Origin: Bacillus sp. CGMCC 1.16541
Lineage (GTDB): Bacteria; Bacillota; Bacilli; Bacillales; Bacillaceae_H
DNA: 53,920 nucleotides
Direction of reading: 5' to 3'
Assembly (NCBI RefSeq): GCF_003184905.1
Contig: NZ_KZ821209.1
Span: 19,072-72,991 of the forward strand
The notes under the pieces are model-generated. The model saw only the letters and a list, made by a program, of their open reading frames with translations, did no database searches and was not told the DNA's origin. The position numbers were made by a program, and so were the translations under genes. The stretch's first letter is position 1; every line of letters starts with the position of its first letter. This document shows positions 1 to 8,356 of this stretch, piece by piece.

Positions 1-39
1 ATATCGTACATTGTATGAATAATGGGGAGGAACTCTAAA

Positions 40-774
40 ATGAATAGACATTTTCAACAAATGAATCATCTTGACCAGCGGTGTCCAAGTTGTGGCGGTC
101 AAATGCCGATGATGGGTGGACCGGGGACGATGCCGGATCAAATGCCGATGATGGGTGGGCCAGGGATGATGCCGGGTCAAATGCCGATGATGGGTGGACC
201 GGGGATGATGTCAGGTCAAATGCCAATGATGGGCGGGCCAGGGATGCTACCAGGCCAAATGCCGATGATGAACGGTCAAGAAATGATGTCAGGTCAAATG
301 CCGATGATGAACGGTCAAGAAATGATGCCGGGCCAAATGCCGATGATCAATGGTCAAGAAATGATGCAGGGCCAAATGCCGATGATGAACGGTCAAGAAA
401 TGATGCCGGGCCAAATGCCGATGATGAATGGTCAAGAAATGATGCCGGGTCAAATGCCGATGATGAACGGTCAAGAAATGATGCCGGGCCAAATGCCGAT
501 GATGAACGGTCAAGAAATGATGCCGGGCCAAATGCCGATGATGAATGGTCAAGAAATGATGCCGGGTCAAATGCCGATGATGAACGGTCAAGAAATGATG
601 CCGGGCCAAATGCCGATGATGAATGGTCAAGAAATGATGCCGGGTCAAATGCCGATGATGAACGGTCAAGAAATGATACAAAGTCAAATGCCGATGATGA
701 CTCCACAAGAATGGATGAACAGTCAAATGCAATCGAATAATAAGAAGAATAAGCGAAAGCGCTTATTTGGATAA
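40..774 (+). CDS. Methionine-rich 13-residue tandem-repeat protein
   Basis: I do not recognise a named family. I place the start at 40 because GGGGAGG (24-30) lies nine bases before that ATG, while the in-frame ATG at 22 has no ribosome site. The 244-aa product has a short head with a CPSCGG zinc-knuckle-like motif. It then has sixteen 13-residue units (100-723), the first four of type QMPMMGGPGMMPG and the rest mostly QMPMMNGQEMMPG, and a basic tail ending KRKRLFG. No signal peptide or membrane segment is visible. Met-rich MxxM/MM arrays can bind Cu(I), and cutC lies downstream, but a copper role is only inference. A spore-coat or other low-complexity structural protein is an equally open possibility. 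Confidence 0.75.
   Translation: MNRHFQQMNHLDQRCPSCGGQMPMMGGPGTMPDQMPMMGGPGMMPGQMPMMGGPGMMSGQMPMMGGPGMLPGQMPMMNGQEMMSGQMPMMNGQEMMPGQMPMINGQEMMQGQMPMMNGQEMMPGQMPMMNGQEMMPGQMPMMNGQEMMPGQMPMMNGQEMMPGQMPMMNGQEMMPGQMPMMNGQEMMPGQMPMMNGQEMMPGQMPMMNGQEMIQSQMPMMTPQEWMNSQMQSNNKKNKRKRLFG
100..723 (+). repeat. 39-bp tandem repeat, 16 units
   Basis: Sixteen consecutive 39-bp units, each encoding 13 residues. Units 8-15 are nearly identical in DNA. Two silent variants, AAC..GGC (A) and AAT..GGT (B), occur in the order A B A A B A B from unit 8 to unit 14. This suggests duplication of blocks of three units, not only of single units. Confidence 0.95.
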
Positions 775-786
775 CTGATAGATTAT

Positions 787-840
787 AAAATAGCCATTGC
801 CTACTAAAATAAATGCAAAACAGGCAACGGCTATTTTGTT
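787..840 (+). terminator. Rho-independent terminator after the repeat protein
   Basis: The arms AAAATAGCCATTGCCT and AGGCAACGGCTATTTT form a 16-bp stem with one imperfect pair, followed by TTTTGTT. It lies 13 bases past the stop codon of the repeat-protein gene. Confidence 0.8.
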
Positions 841-1109
841 AACATGTTCTTTTTTGTTTCGTAACAATTTGAACAACCTGATTTGTCTTTTTTACGTCAC
901 CCTCTTTATTTTTCTCATGAGCACATAGACCTTAGCATGTTTTTATATAAAAGAGATCTGATTAGGTATGATTTCTCACACTCTTAATAACAAGTAGAAT
1001 TCTTACTTAGGATGGTAAATATGTACATGGTATCTTTCGTGTTTTATCGCTATAATGATTGGGAAAATGAATGAACAAATCGTGCTTCAAAGATGAAAGG
1101 GTGTTGTTA

Positions 1110-1805
1110 ATGGTATTAGAAATAATGGCCACTACATTAGGAGATGCACAAATTGCGGAAGAGAGTGGAGCAGATCGTATTCGACTTGTCGTCGGGATTG
1201 AATCAGGAGGGCTCACACCAAGTTACGGTTTAATCGAACAAGTGAAAAAACAAGTAGGGATTCCGATTCACGTTGTCATTCGACCTCATAACCAATCATT
1301 TCACTATAATGAGTACGATGTGCAAACCATGATTAAAGATATTGAAATTGTTAAAGAACTAGGTATAGATGGAATTGTGATAGGTTGTTTAAATAAAGAT
1401 AAAGAGATTGATGAGCGCGTGTTGCACATTTTATTACATACATCTAAAGGGTTAGATATTACGTTTAATCAATCGTTTGATCACGTAAAAGATCAAGAAA
1501 AAAGTCTAGAAACCATCTTAAAATATGATCAAATTACAAGAGTTTGTACGTCTGGTGCTGATAAAAGTGCTTTAAATGGAATCCCTCAAATTAAAAAAGT
1601 GAAAAGAAGGATGAAAGATACAAACCTTCAATTATTAGGAATGAAAGGGTTAAAGCCAGAAAACTTGCAAGCGTTTCTATCTGTCACAGATGTGAAAGAA
1701 GTGAGTATTGGTGCAGGTGTGCGTGTTAATTGTCAATATACACAGCCACTAGACCCAAAAAGTATAGAAAAAGCTAAAAGGATTTTGAGTAAGTTTAATG
1801 AATAA
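1110..1805 (+). CDS. cutC: CutC family protein
   Basis: This is a 231-aa TIM-barrel CutC family protein (PF03932), traditionally called copper homeostasis protein, although its true activity is unclear. The N-terminal motif LEIMATTLGDA, the block SGADRIRLV..ESGGLTPSYG, and PIHVVIRPHNQSF are characteristic. I chose the ATG at 1110, not the upstream ATG at 1071, because the protein family begins at this point and AAAGGG lies just upstream. Its length fits the family (about 230-250 aa). The usual FHRAFD segment reads FNQSFD here, which is a noticeable variation. It is monocistronic: a TATAAT at 1051-1056 is a possible -10 element, and a terminator follows at about 1839. Confidence 0.85.
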   Translation: MVLEIMATTLGDAQIAEESGADRIRLVVGIESGGLTPSYGLIEQVKKQVGIPIHVVIRPHNQSFHYNEYDVQTMIKDIEIVKELGIDGIVIGCLNKDKEIDERVLHILLHTSKGLDITFNQSFDHVKDQEKSLETILKYDQITRVCTSGADKSALNGIPQIKKVKRRMKDTNLQLLGMKGLKPENLQAFLSVTDVKEVSIGAGVRVNCQYTQPLDPKSIEKAKRILSKFNE

Positions 1806-1838
1806 CTGAAAGTGATACAAAAAGAGTTTTATGTGATA

Positions 1839-1875
1839 CCTCTTGCCTAAGATAAAAAGGTAAGGGGTGTTTTAT
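1839..1875 (+). terminator. Probable terminator after cutC
   Basis: CCTCTTGCCT and AGGTAAGGGG pair over ten positions (two G-U), with a nine-base loop and then TGTTTTA. Confidence 0.55.
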
Positions 1876-2008
1876 TATACAGAAAATGGTTGATAAAGAC
1901 GTTGATTTGAAAAAAAACAGCCAAGATGGGTGGAATTCTCTCCTTTCGGATAACCTTATATAAAAGAAGGGTTCATTGGACGTATGAAGGAAGGTTGAGG
2001 TAATCACT

Positions 2009-3529
2009 ATGTCTTATATGATCGGTGTAGATATTGGAACAACAAGTACAAAAGCGGTGCTTTTTACAATAGATGGTCAAGTAAAACAAATGCATCATGT
2101 AGAATATCCGCTCTATACACCAGATGCATTAACAGCAGAGCAAAAACCAGATGAGATTTTTGCAGCCGTTTTATCGACAATTAAGCAAGTTATTCGAAAA
2201 GAACAAGTGAAACGAGAGAACGTAAAGTTTGTATCATTTAGTGCGGCTATGCATAGTTTAATCGCTGTTGACTGTGAAGGACGACCGCTAACTAATTGTA
2301 TTACTTGGGCCGATAAGCGAGCTATACGTTACGCTAAACAGCTAAAAGAAACAGAGCTTGCTCACTTTATTTATCGCCGCACTGGCACTCCGATTCACCC
2401 TATGTCACCGCTTGTGAAATTAATTTAGCTAAACGAGGAGAAAAGGGAGTTAGTAAAACGAGTACATAAATTTATTTCAATCAAGGAGTATGTGTTTTAT
2501 AAGCTATTTGGTGAATACATTGTTGACTACTCAATTGCTTCAGCAACGGGGATGTTAAACTTAGAATTATTAAATTGGGATGAAGAAACATTAAAAGTAG
2601 CAAATATTCAGGTTGAGCAATTATCAAAGGTCGTATCAACCACTCATTCTGTAACAGGATTAAAGCCTTCAATTGCTGAAACATTGGGGCTGTTAATTGA
2701 TACTCCTTTTGTAGTAGGTGCGAGTGATGGGGTTCTTTCCAACTTAGGGCTTAATGCAATTAAAAAAGGTGTCGTAGCTGTTACAGTCGGTACAAGTGGT
2801 GCGATCCGAACAGTGACTAATACACCTTTTATTGATACGAAGGAAAGAACGTTTTGCTATGCGTTAACCGATCGACATTGGGTGATAGGTGGTTCTGTTA
2901 ATAGCGGTGGAATGATCTTACGATGGGCAAGAGAAGAGTTTGCTCATAGTGAGGAAGAAATAGCGAGTAGGTTAGGGATGAGTGTTTATGATTTGATGAT
3001 ACAAATGGCAGATACTGTTCCTCCTGGTTCCAGAGGATTGCTTTTTCATCCCTACTTATCCGGAGAGCGTGCCCCTTTATGGGATGCAGATGCAAGAGGT
3101 TCGTTTATTGGGCTATCACTTCATCATAAAAAAGAACACATGATTCGTGCTGTTTTAGAAGGAATTATGTACAACCTTTATACCGTTTTACAACCGTTAG
3201 AAGAGGTGAGTGGAAAAGCGGTAGAAGTGAAAGCTTCAGGAGGTTTTGCTCGCTCAGCGCTTTGGCGACAAATGATGGCTGATATCTTTAATACGAAAGT
3301 AACCATTCCAGAGAGCTTTGAGAGCTCATGTTTAGGAGCGGTCGTTTTGGGGTTATATGGATTGAAAATGATTGATTCTTTCGATGTTGTCAGTGAGATG
3401 GTTGGAGGTACAAATGAGCATCATCCCATCGTTGAGCATGCAAAAATATATATAAAAATGTTGCCTGTGTATATCAACTTAATGGAAGTGTTAAAGCCTC
3501 ACTATCAAGACATTACTTCGTTACAGTAA
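2009..3529 (+). pseudogene. gntK: Gluconokinase gene interrupted by one in-frame TAG
   Basis: This FGGY-family gluconokinase (ATP + D-gluconate to 6-phosphogluconate) would be 506 aa if read through. The N-terminal ATPase motif MIGVDIGTTSTKAVLF, the substrate region TGTPIHPMSPL, the segment VVGASDGVLSNLG, and the C-terminal GGFARSALWRQMMADIF and ESSCLGA all match B. subtilis GntK as I remember it. At codon 140 (2426-2428) a TAG stands where homologues have Trp in a KLIW-type segment. The frame is unbroken on both sides and the intervening peptide LNEEKRELVKRVHKFISIKE is typical, so a single TGG-to-TAG change or a sequencing error explains it. An internal ATG at 2492 has no good ribosome site. 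The usual gntR, gntP and gntZ partners are not adjacent. Confidence 0.85.
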
Positions 3530-3598
3530 GCAAATAAAAAGCATAAAAAATGAAAGTTTATTATAATGAATGTGATTGTATAAATGGAGGGTTATAAG

Positions 3599-3919
3599 AT
3601 GAAACAAATTACATCAGAGCAGCAGTTTTATGAGCAAATTAAATCAGATGAGGTAAGTGTAGGGATTTTCACGACAACATGGTGTCCAGACTGTAAACGT
3701 TTAGACATGTTCATTAATGAAATTATTGATGAAAACAATGACAAACAATGGTTTAAGGTTGACCGTGACGAATTCGAAAACATTTCAGATGAAAACAATG
3801 TAATGGGAATTCCATCACTACTCGTTTATAAAAATGGTGAAAAATTAGCCCACCTTCACAGTGCTAATGCAAAAACACCAGAAGCTGTCCGTGAATTTTT
3901 AAATGATTTTCAAAAGTGA
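3599..3919 (+). CDS. Thioredoxin-like protein with CPDC active site
   Basis: A 106-aa cytosolic thioredoxin-fold protein. The redox motif WCPDCK lies near residue 29, and the cis-proline region GIPSLLVYKNG is present. CPDC instead of the classical CGPC is typical of YtpP/YusE-type thioredoxin-like proteins of bacilli. The start at 3599 is chosen because GGAGG (3586-3590) sits eight bases upstream; the in-frame ATG at 3584 overlaps that site. A TATAAT-like element (about 3560) lies upstream and a terminator follows, so it is probably transcribed alone. The exact substrate cannot be told from sequence. Confidence 0.85.
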   Translation: MKQITSEQQFYEQIKSDEVSVGIFTTTWCPDCKRLDMFINEIIDENNDKQWFKVDRDEFENISDENNVMGIPSLLVYKNGEKLAHLHSANAKTPEAVREFLNDFQK

Positions 3920-3924
3920 ATGAT

Positions 3925-3960
3925 GAAGCCACTTTGCACTATGTGAAGTGGTTTTACTTT
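3925..3960 (+). terminator. Terminator after the thioredoxin-like gene
   Basis: AAGCCACTT and AAGTGGTTT pair (one G-U), followed by TTACTTTT. Confidence 0.7.
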
Positions 3961-3963
3961 TAT

Positions 3964-3989
3964 AAAAAAAGCTTGGCATCATGCCAAGC
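3964..3989 (-). terminator. Minus-strand terminator-like hairpin with no upstream gene
   Basis: GCTTGGCA-TCA-TGCCAAGC is a perfect 8-bp stem, and on the minus strand it is followed by seven T. No convincing minus-strand gene lies to its right before the riboswitch at 4185. It may mark a small antisense RNA or simply protect the B12 leader from antisense reading. The stretch 3990-4184 otherwise holds no gene that I can support. Confidence 0.5.
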
Positions 3990-4184
3990 CCCACTCATTC
4001 ACCCCTAGTTGTATCATATGCTAACTAAGGTACATATGATGTTAATAATGTACTACGAATGCAACGAGTCGAAAAGTATTTTGTTAGAACGTCTGACGTG
4101 AAATCTTTTTCTTTAAAAAAGTAGTATAGATTTATTGCTATCCGTCATGTATACTTATAGCAATTATAATTACATAGTAATGCA

Positions 4185-4386
4185 ATAAGGTCCCAACGAG
4201 TATGATTGGGTGAAAAGGGAAGTTTGGTGAAAGTCCAACGCGGTCCCGCCACTGTAAAGCGTGAGATCAACTATACAAGCCACTGTCGTAAGGATGGGAA
4301 GGGAATAGTTTGATTGTTTTTAAGCGTAAGTCAGGAGACCTGCCTTATTGTTGGTTGTTCCACCTTCGCGGAGAGGTGAAGCATAT
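4185..4386 (+). ncRNA. Cobalamin (AdoCbl) riboswitch
   Basis: The conserved blocks are in order: GGGAA..GGTGAAAGTCC (4217-4235), GGTCCCGCCACTGTAA (4242-4257), and the B12 box AAGTCAGGAGACCTGCC (4328-4344). A final short hairpin CACCT/AGGTG lies at 4361-4378. It is upstream of btuF and the whole corrinoid salvage operon, so adenosylcobalamin binding should reduce their expression. The expression platform probably involves the large palindrome at 4471-4590. Confidence 0.95.
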
Positions 4387-4470
4387 AGCGAAAAGTCGTC
4401 CTACAATCTATCTGTTAAGTTACAAGTATGGATTGATTTTACATAATAAAAAAACGACTTACGAGTGAAT

Positions 4471-4590
4471 AGAGGTTGTCTATTTGTATCAAGCTTATCA
4501 CTTATGAACATCGCATGCTTCAGGCCTTTTTTTGTACGCGAGATGTTGATAAGAGAAAGATGCTTGTTTTCATATAGGCAGCCTCTTTTT
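4471..4590 (+). repeat. 116-nt long imperfect palindrome, terminator-like, in the B12 leader
   Basis: The outer arms AGAGGTTGTCTATTTG (4471-4486) and CATATAGGCAGCCTCT (4571-4586) pair at 15 of 16 positions, counting two G-U. The inner arms CTTATC/GATAAG (4494-4499, 4548-4553) and AACATC/GATGTT (4507-4512, 4542-4547) continue the pairing. The right end runs into TTTTT (4586-4590). It may be the riboswitch-controlled terminator or an inserted palindromic element, and it lies 52 bases before btuF. Confidence 0.65.
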
Positions 4591-4641
4591 AATGCGTGTG
4601 GAATGGCCACTTCATTACGAAAATATGAAGGGGGAAAAAAG

Positions 4642-5610
4642 ATGAAAAAATGGCTACTTTCTTTCGTTGCTGCGTTAGCAATCGTTTCTCTTGCTGCTTG
4701 TGGTGACACGGAGCAAAAGCAACAAAGTAACGAAGAGACAAAAACAGAACAAGAAGCAACAAAAGGTGATTTCCCACTAACGCTAACAGATGCAAGAGAT
4801 GAGGAAGTTACACTTGAAAAAGAGCCAAAACAAATTGTTTCATTAATGCCAAGCAATACAGAAATTTTATTCGAATTAGGATTAGATGAAGAAATTGCTG
4901 GTGTTACGAACTTTGATAATTATCCAGAAGAAGCAACTAAGAAAGAAAAAGTTGGTGACATGAACTTTAATGCAGAAAAAATTATTTCGTTAAATCCAGA
5001 TTTAGTGTTAGCTCATGCATCGAGCATGGGAACCTCACCAGAAGCCTTTCAACAAATTGAAAGTGCGGGTATTCCACTATTTGTTGTAAAAGATGCAACG
5101 AATTTTGAAAGTGTCTATGAAACTATTACTGATATTGGTACGTTAACAGGACAAGTTGAAGAAGCAAATGAATTAATTCAAACGATGGAAAGTGAAGTAA
5201 AAGCGATTTCACAAAAAGGCCAAACAATTGCAAAAGAAAACCAGAAATCTGTGTGGGTTGAAGTGTCACCAGCACCTGATATTTATACAACAGGCAAAGG
5301 GACATTCATGGATGAAATGCTTTCCATTATTGGCGCACAAAACATCGCAGATAGTGAAGAAGGTTGGGTGAAGGTTTCTGAAGAAAAAGCAGTGCAACTA
5401 AATCCGGATGTCATTATCACGACCTATGGTTATTACACAGAAAATGCAACTGAGCAAGTCATGAATCGACCAGCGTGGAAAGATGTAACGGCAGTGAAAG
5501 AAAAAGCAGTTGTTGACGTTAACTCAGATACAGTAACGCGCTCAGGTCCTCGTTTAGTAGAAGGTTTACAAGAGTTAGCTAAAGCTGTTTATCCGGAGGT
5601 GTACAAATAA
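4642..5610 (+). CDS. btuF: Vitamin B12/cobinamide-binding lipoprotein (BtuF-type)
   Basis: This 322-aa extracellular solute-binding lipoprotein of ABC uptake systems has a hydrophobic N-terminus ending in the lipobox SLAAC, so Cys20 should be lipidated. The helical-backbone periplasmic binding fold (PF01497) follows: PKQIVSLMPSNTEILFELG, EKIISLNPDLVLA, and a C-terminal GPRLVEGLQELAKAVYPE. The start at 4642 has GAAGGGGG upstream and gives a proper signal peptide. It is the first gene behind the cobalamin riboswitch, which assigns it to corrinoid uptake and not siderophore uptake. The permease and ATPase (BtuC, BtuD) are not in the operon or elsewhere in the window. Confidence 0.88.
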   Translation: MKKWLLSFVAALAIVSLAACGDTEQKQQSNEETKTEQEATKGDFPLTLTDARDEEVTLEKEPKQIVSLMPSNTEILFELGLDEEIAGVTNFDNYPEEATKKEKVGDMNFNAEKIISLNPDLVLAHASSMGTSPEAFQQIESAGIPLFVVKDATNFESVYETITDIGTLTGQVEEANELIQTMESEVKAISQKGQTIAKENQKSVWVEVSPAPDIYTTGKGTFMDEMLSIIGAQNIADSEEGWVKVSEEKAVQLNPDVIITTYGYYTENATEQVMNRPAWKDVTAVKEKAVVDVNSDTVTRSGPRLVEGLQELAKAVYPEVYK

Positions 5611-5614
5611 GGAG

Positions 5615-6316
5615 ATGAAGGGCCATATTCCGGTAACGATTAAAAAAGGAATAGGTCCTTTTTTAAATCTGACATTTATTGAACAAGATCATTTGTTGAG
5701 GATGGAAACGAGTCAACGATTTACTTTCTACCATTCAGGAATACTTGACGCAGGAGTTGGGCGAACAGATACGTTTTACAATCGATTTGTTCATAAAGAT
5801 TATTGCTTTGATGATCCTATTACTGAGTATCGACAATACCTTAAGCAGCATAAATTGCCACATGAGAATGTAGTGGGGTTAATGACTGCTGTTTACTTGA
5901 AGGAGTGTGTCGTTTATACCTATCAATCTGATGATTTAATCATCTCATCGATTATAACAGCAGGGGTAGGGAATGCTGTTGATATTACATCAGATGGGTT
6001 AACGCCATTTCCTATGAGTCCAGGAACAATTAATATGTTTTTCTTTATAGACGGATATCTAAGTGAAGCAGCTTTTTTACAAGTGTTTATTGCTGCCACT
6101 GAAGCAAAAACAAAAACTTTAGCTGCTTTAAATATACGAGATTCTCATACAAATAGTGTGGCAACAGGAACATCAACAGACAGTATTTGTGTAGCTGCTA
6201 ATCAAAAAGGAACACGACACGAATATGCAGGCTCAATGACAGCTTTAGGTCAAGGAATTGCTAAGTTAGTGAAAGTAAGCTTAAGAGATGCATTACATGA
6301 AAGGATAAAAAGGTGA
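5615..6316 (+). CDS. cbiZ: Adenosylcobinamide amidohydrolase CbiZ
   Basis: A 233-aa CbiZ family protein (PF01955), which cleaves the aminopropanol side chain of (adenosyl)cobinamide or pseudocobalamin to give cobyric acid, opening the remodelling route. Supporting features are GVGRTDTFYNRFV, SSIITAGVGNAVDITSD, and a C-terminal GTSTDSICVAANQKG segment typical of the family. The ATG at 5615 directly abuts AAGGAG, an unusually short spacing, although GGAGG at about 5595 could help through coupling with btuF, whose stop is four bases upstream. It pairs logically with downstream CbiB, which re-amidates cobyric acid. Confidence 0.85.
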   Translation: MKGHIPVTIKKGIGPFLNLTFIEQDHLLRMETSQRFTFYHSGILDAGVGRTDTFYNRFVHKDYCFDDPITEYRQYLKQHKLPHENVVGLMTAVYLKECVVYTYQSDDLIISSIITAGVGNAVDITSDGLTPFPMSPGTINMFFFIDGYLSEAAFLQVFIAATEAKTKTLAALNIRDSHTNSVATGTSTDSICVAANQKGTRHEYAGSMTALGQGIAKLVKVSLRDALHERIKR

Positions 6317-6321
6317 TAGCA

Positions 6322-7302
6322 ATGGCAACATTTATCGCTGTCCACCTTATTGCAGTTGTTTTGGCCCTCATACTTGATTCACTCATCGGAGACCCCGAAC
6401 ATTGGCCTCATCCTGTTCGGTGGTTTGGATCGTGGATCGCACTATTAGATAAACATTTAAATAAAGGAAAGTTTAAAAAAGAAAAAGGGCTTATTATTGT
6501 ACTCTCAATGGGAGTGTGGGCACTTATCTTTGTAAGTTTGCTTGTGTATGGTTGTTATCAGCTTCATCTTGCGCTAGGGATCATTGTAGAAGCCATCATC
6601 ATTTCGACAACAGTTGCGTCTACTTCGTTAGCTCAAGCAGCTGCCAAAGTAGAACATCCACTGAAAAGGAAAGAGATAGAAGCAGCTCGTTATGAAGTGA
6701 GCATGATAGTGGGGAGAGATACAGATCAACTGTCAGAAAGCGAAGTTGTAAGGGCAACGGTTGAAACAGTAGCCGAGAATACAAGTGATGGTGTGACCGC
6801 TCCGTTGTTTTATGCATTTATTGGGGGTTCTCCGTTAGCGTTGTTTTATCGAGCAATCAATACGTGTGATTCAATGGTGGGCTACAAAAATGAAAAGTAT
6901 GCACAGTTTGGTTATTTTAGCGCGAAAACCGATGACTTGCTAAATTATATTCCGAGTCGATTGACAGCAATTGTCATGGTTTTAGCGAATCTCAAGTATA
7001 GTGATTATTCTTTTGCTCATGTGTGGCGAATTGTAAAGCGTGATGCTCGAAAACATCCTAGTCCGAACAGTGGCTTTGGTGAAAGTGTCATTGCTGCGTT
7101 ATTAGGTGTTCAATTAGGCGGCCGTAATACATATAAAGGCGTGGTGTCAAATCGAGCTAAAATGGGCGATCCGTTCCGAACATTAACAATTGCAGATATT
7201 GACGAGACTGTCCGCATGATGAGAAGAACGGTTTTAGCTTATACACTGTTATTTTTAGTGATAGGGGGGATATTGATTGTATTTACCAACACATGGGGCT
7301 AA
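6322..7302 (+). CDS. cbiB: Adenosylcobinamide-phosphate synthase CbiB (CobD-type)
   Basis: A 326-aa integral membrane protein that joins aminopropanol phosphate to adenosylcobyric acid. Family signatures are LDSLIGDPEHWPHPVRWFGS near the N-terminus, VETVAENTSDGVTAPLFYAFIGG in the middle, and PNSGFGESVIAALLGVQLGG. Several hydrophobic helices are visible. I prefer the ATG at 6322 over the GTG at 6313 because AAAGGTGA is well spaced before it. It follows cbiZ with almost no gap and overlaps cobD at its 3' end. Confidence 0.9.
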   Translation: MATFIAVHLIAVVLALILDSLIGDPEHWPHPVRWFGSWIALLDKHLNKGKFKKEKGLIIVLSMGVWALIFVSLLVYGCYQLHLALGIIVEAIIISTTVASTSLAQAAAKVEHPLKRKEIEAARYEVSMIVGRDTDQLSESEVVRATVETVAENTSDGVTAPLFYAFIGGSPLALFYRAINTCDSMVGYKNEKYAQFGYFSAKTDDLLNYIPSRLTAIVMVLANLKYSDYSFAHVWRIVKRDARKHPSPNSGFGESVIAALLGVQLGGRNTYKGVVSNRAKMGDPFRTLTIADIDETVRMMRRTVLAYTLLFLVIGGILIVFTNTWG

Positions 7303-8356
7303 CCCTGACAAGCTATTACAAGCATTACATACAACGAAACAAACAAATTTACTAGACTTTAGTGTGAATACGAATCCGTTAGGTGTACCTGCTTCTTTGG
7401 AGCAATTATGGAATGAGCTGAAATGTGATGCATTTATGTATCCAGATCCTGATGTCACGGAGTTAACTGAGAAAGTAGCGTGTCACTCAAATGTATCTTC
7501 ACAAGAAGTGCTTGTTACAAATGGTGCAGCAGAAGCTTTCTTTTTAATTGCTTCTTCGTTCGCTCGAAAAAAAGTAGGAATCATTGAGCCAACATTTGTT
7601 GAATACGAGCAAGCGTCACGAGCTTATGAGTGTGAAGTGATAAGTGTTCAGCTAGATGAATCTCGCCATTGGCAGTGGAATCTAGACAACGTACTATCTT
7701 TGGTTGAAAGCGTTGATTTACTATGGATTTGTCACCCTAATAATCCAACCGGGGTTATGTACGAACACTCAGAGTGGGAACAGGTACTAGAGAAGGCAAA
7801 AGAGCATAACACGGTCGTTGTCATCGACGAAGCATTTATTGATTTTGTTAATCAAGCCGTTTCGTTTGTCTCATTGATGGAACAATACCCAATCATTATC
7901 GTTCGTTCAATGACCAAGATGTATAGCATTGCTGGTATTCGTTTAGGGTATGTTCTCGCGTCAAAGAGGATGATTACTCAATTAAAAGAAAAGCAACCGC
8001 ATTGGAGTGTGAATGGCGTTGCTCAAAAAGTAGGGATAGCTTGTCTAAATCAAAAGGTTTTTGTAGAAGACACAATTGTAATGGTTTCGCGTGAGAGAGA
8101 GTGGGTGTTTAATCAGTTAGACCAATTAAACTTGACCTATTCACCGTCTGCTACCAATTATTATTTGTGTGAAGTTCCTAATGATTGGACAGGAAGGGAA
8201 TGGTTGCGATATTTAGCGTCGGAAGGAATTATTGCGCGACACACTGAAAATTTTAACGGACTTGATGGACGATATATTAGATTGGCAATTAAAACTCGAT
8301 TGGAGAATGAAAGACTCATAGAAGTCATAAAGAAAGGACTGCCGGTCAAGTGCTAA
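7277..8356 (+). CDS. cobD: L-threonine-O-3-phosphate decarboxylase CobD
   Basis: A 359-aa PLP-dependent fold-type I enzyme that makes (R)-1-aminopropan-2-ol O-phosphate for CbiB. Visible motifs are LDFSVNTNPLG near residue 27, the active-site region IWICHPNNPTG, VVIDEAFIDF, and the Schiff-base lysine in SMTKMYSIAGIRLGY. The related enzyme HisC is less likely because of the operon context. The start is TTG at 7277, with GGGGGGA six bases upstream, overlapping cbiB by 26 bases. Confidence 0.9.
   Translation: MYLPTHGANPDKLLQALHTTKQTNLLDFSVNTNPLGVPASLEQLWNELKCDAFMYPDPDVTELTEKVACHSNVSSQEVLVTNGAAEAFFLIASSFARKKVGIIEPTFVEYEQASRAYECEVISVQLDESRHWQWNLDNVLSLVESVDLLWICHPNNPTGVMYEHSEWEQVLEKAKEHNTVVVIDEAFIDFVNQAVSFVSLMEQYPIIIVRSMTKMYSIAGIRLGYVLASKRMITQLKEKQPHWSVNGVAQKVGIACLNQKVFVEDTIVMVSREREWVFNQLDQLNLTYSPSATNYYLCEVPNDWTGREWLRYLASEGIIARHTENFNGLDGRYIRLAIKTRLENERLIEVIKKGLPVKC

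Noticed and set aside
81-740. Long open frames in other frames and on the minus strand across the repeat array
   Set aside because: The 39-bp unit is a multiple of three and lacks stops in several frames, so these are by-products of the tandem repeat; only the frame from 40 has a ribosome site.
4020-4050. TATGTACC-type core resembling a Ter site (also near 36630)
   Set aside because: Only the short core agrees; the ACTAA arm and the AAATNTTC part of the B. subtilis Ter consensus are missing.
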